From an uncultured Coriobacteriaceae bacterium (GTDB lineage: Bacteria; Actinomycetota; Coriobacteriia; Coriobacteriales; Eggerthellaceae): DNA of 7,905 nt. A program made the position numbers and the translations under genes. Below are positions 5,321 through 7,905 of the stretch, piece after piece (within the stretch, counting starts at the first letter, position 1; each line of letters starts with the position of its first letter). Under the pieces are notes generated by a model. It was not told the DNA's origin, made no database searches, and saw only the letters and a list, made by a program, of their open reading frames with translations. The DNA lies in assembly GCA_900552585.1 (NCBI GenBank), contig USAB01000086.1, forward strand, positions 1-7,905, read 5' to 3'.

Positions 5321-6627
5321 TACAGACGTACCGCCTTGCCGACCGTCACGTTCTCAGCCGTGACCGGCGTGCCGTTCGACAGCACGTGGTTCGGCAGGAT
5401 GTCCTGCAGCGGCTTCACAACGAAATCGCGCTCCAACATGCGCGGATGCGGCAGCTTGAGAATGTCCAGGTCGGACACGTAACCCTGATAGTCCAGAATG
5501 TCGATATCGCAGGTCCGCGGCCCATTCGGAATGTCGCGGACGCGCCCCAGGCTGTCCTCGATGGCATTCAGGCACTTCAGCAGCTGTTGCGGCGGAAGGC
5601 CCGTACGAATGAGGACGACCGTATTCACGAACGGATCCTGGTCCTCATAGTAGGCAGGTTCGCTTTCGTAAAACGGCGCGACGTCGATAACCAACGTGTC
5701 CGGCATCTGGCAGATATCGCCGATGGCCTTGTTCAGCTGCGCGATCTTCGCCTGGCGCTCTTCGCCCGGCTCCGCAACCAGCGGAACGTTCGCACCAAGG
5801 CCCAGCAGCGCATACGGGCGCAGCTCCTTCAGCGCATCGATGGTGGCGGGCACATTGTGCGTGCGGATGACGCATGCCCCCAGCTCGCACGCCAACAGCG
5901 CCTCTGCGGCACTGGCCGTGTCGCGCTCCCTCGGCTCGGCGATCTCGTACAGCTTGCCGATATAGCTTTTGCGGGAAACGGCCGCCATCACGGGATAGCC
6001 CACGTGCACCAACTCATGCAGATTGCGCATGAGCTCGACCGTCTGCGGGATGGTCTTCGCGAAGCCGGGACCGGGGTCCAGGCAGATGCGGTCGTGGGAG
6101 ATGCCCGCAGCCTCGAGTTCGGCTGCCCGTTCGGCAAGCGCATCGCAGACTTCCCGCACTACGTCGTCGTATTGCGCAAGGCTCTGCATATTAGAAGGCT
6201 CGCCCTTCATATGCATGACCACCAGGCCGGCATCGCAGTTTGCGGCAACCTTGACCATATCCGGATCGCGGAACCCGGTGACGTCGTTGATGATAGCGGC
6301 GCCCGCATCCACGCAAGCCTGCGCCACCTGCGCATGACGCGTGTCGATGCTGACGCACATACCGTCATCTACCAGGCGTTTCACAACGGGGAGCACGCGA
6401 TTCGCTTCCTCTTCCACGGAAACGGGGTCGGAGCCCGGGCGCGTGGATTCGCCGCCGACGTCGATAATGAGCGCGCCCTGATCGATCATCTCCCGCGCGT
6501 GCGCAACGGCCACATCGGGATCGTTCCACTGACCGCCGTCCGAGAACGAGTCAGGCGTGACGTTCAAGATGCCCATGATGAAGGGCGTCCGGGAATCGTA
6601 CGAGAAGTTTCCACAACGCCAAATCAT
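5320..6627 (-). CDS. folP-folK: Bifunctional dihydropteroate synthase / hydroxymethyldihydropterin pyrophosphokinase (DHPS-HPPK fusion)
   Basis: One 435-residue protein carries two consecutive folate enzymes. The C-terminal half (about 273-435) is HPPK, which pyrophosphorylates 6-hydroxymethyl-dihydropterin. The N-terminal half (about 8-268) is DHPS, which joins that product to p-aminobenzoate. DHPS motifs are GILNVTPDSFSDGG (19-32), IIDVGGESTRPGS (54-66), IINDVTGF (112-119), DPGPGFAKT (184-192), SRKSYIG (218-224) and RTHNV (255-259, usually RVHDV). HPPK shows LGLGAN (275-280), GRVRDIPNGPRTCDIDIL (361-378) with metal-binding D374 and D376, and the PHPRM segment (393-397). The domains meet with almost no linker. 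ATG at 6627 is supported by AGGAAG 8 nt upstream. It follows ftsH by 30 nt without a terminator and overlaps the ligase gene by one base. No folE or folB is in the window. The order DHPS then HPPK is opposite to the eukaryotic HPPK-DHPS fusions. Confidence 0.95.
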   Translation of the reverse strand: MIWRCGNFSYDSRTPFIMGILNVTPDSFSDGGQWNDPDVAVAHAREMIDQGALIIDVGGESTRPGSDPVSVEEEANRVLPVVKRLVDDGMCVSIDTRHAQVAQACVDAGAAIINDVTGFRDPDMVKVAANCDAGLVVMHMKGEPSNMQSLAQYDDVVREVCDALAERAAELEAAGISHDRICLDPGPGFAKTIPQTVELMRNLHELVHVGYPVMAAVSRKSYIGKLYEIAEPRERDTASAAEALLACELGACVIRTHNVPATIDALKELRPYALLGLGANVPLVAEPGEERQAKIAQLNKAIGDICQMPDTLVIDVAPFYESEPAYYEDQDPFVNTVVLIRTGLPPQQLLKCLNAIEDSLGRVRDIPNGPRTCDIDILDYQGYVSDLDILKLPHPRMLERDFVVKPLQDILPNHVLSNGTPVTAENVTVGKAVRL

Positions 6628-6635
6628 GCGAATGA

Positions 6636-6641
6636 CTTCCT
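6636..6641 (-). promoter_or_regulatory. Ribosome binding site deciding the folPK start
   Basis: AGGAAG on the minus strand lies 8 nt before the ATG at 6627 within the 30-nt ftsH-folPK gap. It fixes the start and, with the absent terminator, supports one shared transcript. Confidence 0.7.
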
Positions 6642-6657
6642 TTCGTCGGATGAATTG

Positions 6658-7905
6658 TTAGTTTTTCCGAGCGGGGTCCTTGTCGTCCTCCGACCGCGGC
6701 GCGTCATGGCCGTCATCCGCGTTGGCGGATGCGGCAGAGGCAGCCGGAGCATCCGCCGGCGTATCCGCAGCAGTCTGATCGGATGCCTCTTCGGGCTTCT
6801 TTTCGGAAGCGCTGTCGACCTCGGGCTCGCCCAGCTCGGGCTGCACGTCCACCACCGTGGTCGCAGCTTCCTCGCGCTCCCTCTTGCCCTCTTCGGAAGA
6901 TTCCTTTTCCAGATACGCGTCCCAGCGGTTGTCAAGCAGCGCCTGGCAGGCTTCGCCGTCGACGGTCTCGCGCTCCAGCAGCACGCCGGCCATGAGGTGC
7001 ATCTGCTCCTTATGCTCGCTGAGGATCTTGTACGCCGTATCGTGCGCCTGGCGCATGATACGGGCCACTTCGTCGTCGATGCGGCGCGCCGTCTCATCCG
7101 AGTAATCCTGCGTGTTGCCGTAATCGCGGCCAAGGAAGACCTCGTGGTTCGGCTGGCCAAAGACCTGGACGCCCAGGTCGGAGCTCATGCCGTATTGCGT
7201 GACCATGGCACGCGCCATCTTCGTGGCGCGCTCGAGGTCGTTCGAAGCACCGGTGGTGATGTCGTCGCAGAAAATCTCCTCCGACACGCGGCCGCCCAGG
7301 AACACCGCAAGCTCTTGCTGCATCTCGCGCAGGCCGTTCATGACCTTGTCCTCCTTCGGGATGGACATGGTATAGCCCAGCGCACGACCGCGGCTGACGA
7401 TAGTGATCTTGTGCACGGGATCCGCCAGCGGCAGCAGGTGGCCGACCAGAGCATGACCGCTTTCGTGGTAGGCGATGGTGCGGCGCGTCTGCTCGTCCAT
7501 GATGCGCCCCTTGCGCTCCGGGCCGGCGATGACGCGCTCCATGCTCTCCTGGACCTCGTCCATGGAGATCACTGTCTTGCCGCGGCGGGCGGTGAGCAGC
7601 GCCGCCTCGTTCAGCAGATTCGCCAAGTCGGCGCCCGTGAAGCCGGGCGTGAGCTTTGCGATGGCCGCCAGGTCGACGTCCTTCGCAATGGGTTTGTTGC
7701 GCGCATGGACCTTCAGGATCTTCTCGCGGCCGCGAACATCGGGCGCGTCCACGACAATCTGGCGGTCGAAGCGGCCGGGGCGCAGCAACGCCGGGTCCAG
7801 AATGTCCACGCGGTTGGTAGCCGCCAGGACCACCACGCCCTCGTTGGCGGTGAAGCCGTCCATTTCCACCAGCAGCTGGTTCAGGGTCTGCTCCCGCTCG
7901 TCGTG
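6658..7905 (-). CDS. ftsH: ATP-dependent zinc metalloprotease FtsH, C-terminal part (5' end outside window)
   Basis: FtsH is a hexameric membrane-bound AAA+ protease that pulls out and degrades misfolded membrane proteins and short-lived regulators. The frame is open to the window edge, beginning with HDEREQTLNQLLVEMD, the end of the AAA+ core; 415 residues are visible. A GTG at 7867-7869 is internal and not a start. In local numbering the second region of homology with the arginine fingers lies at 30-48 (TNRVDILDPALLRPGRFDR), the sensor-2 segment PGFTGADLANLLNEAAL at 87-103, and the zinc site HESGH at 147-151 with the third ligand D223 in TTGASND. The N-terminal membrane helices and Walker motifs are outside the window. 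Beyond about residue 336 comes an unusually long, acidic and Ala/Pro-rich tail of about 80 residues with no visible fold, which is longer than in E. coli FtsH. It heads the ftsH-folPK-birA run. Confidence 0.97.
   Translation of the reverse strand, partial: HDEREQTLNQLLVEMDGFTANEGVVVLAATNRVDILDPALLRPGRFDRQIVVDAPDVRGREKILKVHARNKPIAKDVDLAAIAKLTPGFTGADLANLLNEAALLTARRGKTVISMDEVQESMERVIAGPERKGRIMDEQTRRTIAYHESGHALVGHLLPLADPVHKITIVSRGRALGYTMSIPKEDKVMNGLREMQQELAVFLGGRVSEEIFCDDITTGASNDLERATKMARAMVTQYGMSSDLGVQVFGQPNHEVFLGRDYGNTQDYSDETARRIDDEVARIMRQAHDTAYKILSEHKEQMHLMAGVLLERETVDGEACQALLDNRWDAYLEKESSEEGKREREEAATTVVDVQPELGEPEVDSASEKKPEEASDQTAADTPADAPAASAASANADDGHDAPRSEDDKDPARKN

Noticed and set aside
6624..7160. 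Minus-strand open frame of 178 codons within ftsH
   Set aside because: Overlaps the conserved FtsH protease frame; its product is an Arg/Thr/Ser-rich frame shadow.
7867..7869. GTG at 7869 as the start of a short FtsH
   Set aside because: The frame continues upstream with the conserved HDEREQTLNQLL segment of FtsH, so the gene is simply cut by the window edge.
1..7905. Mobile elements, CRISPR arrays, tRNA genes or defence genes
   Set aside because: No transposase or integrase motifs, no regularly spaced repeats and no tRNA-like cloverleaf were seen on either strand.

Overview
This is a GC-rich bacterial window in which every gene I can support lies on the minus strand, so transcription runs from right to left. 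Direct DHPS-HPPK fusion, a monofunctional biotin ligase, BioY, Shine-Dalgarno-led starts and alanine-rich GC-biased proteins would fit a high-GC Gram-positive. My best guess is the class Coriobacteriia (an Eggerthella/Slackia-like actinomycete). That placement is inference from gene content and protein flavour only, because the window holds no rRNA or marker gene that settles it.

Layout from right to left, in the order of transcription. (1) 7905-4451 holds a likely operon: the 3' part of ftsH (membrane AAA+ zinc protease, cut by the window edge), then a DHPS-HPPK fusion (folP-folK, two successive steps of folate synthesis) after 30 nt, then a biotin-protein ligase without a DNA-binding domain, whose ATG overlaps the folPK stop by one base. 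(2) About 210 bp without a gene follows (4240-4450). It contains GCCTATGGC repeats just after the ligase gene, an AAACA/TGTTT inverted repeat and a hairpin in the leader of the next gene. (3) 4239-2713 encodes a MATE-family multidrug exporter. (4) A 157-bp gap (2556-2712) carries a GC-rich hairpin and a weak candidate promoter. (5) 2555-1128 encodes an exported protein with a bactofilin-like beta-rich domain, several membrane helices and a charged tail. (6) A 227-bp gap (901-1127) carries a clean inverted repeat framed on one side by a direct-repeat pair. (7) 900-310 encodes BioY, the biotin-binding membrane component of biotin uptake, closed by a strong intrinsic terminator at 243-278. (8) 1-242 has no gene, but holds two minus-strand promoters in tandem that point out of the left edge. 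The one nearer the edge has TTGACA, a 17-bp spacer, TAATAT and a 17-bp pure A/T block in UP-element position. This looks like an rRNA, tRNA or other very highly expressed unit starting just outside the window.

Functionally, BioY and the biotin ligase form a biotin scavenging and attachment pair, though they are about 3.5 kb apart and in different transcription units. FolP-FolK supplies dihydropteroate. FtsH handles membrane protein quality control. The MATE protein and the bactofilin-like protein are envelope functions with no visible partner. Most of the window is ordinary housekeeping content. I see no phage, insertion sequence, CRISPR array, toxin-antitoxin or defence genes, and no clear undescribed multi-gene system. 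The items most worth a second look are the strong outward promoter pair, the exported bactofilin-like membrane protein, the DHPS-HPPK fusion order and the unexplained operator-like repeats before bioY and the MATE gene.
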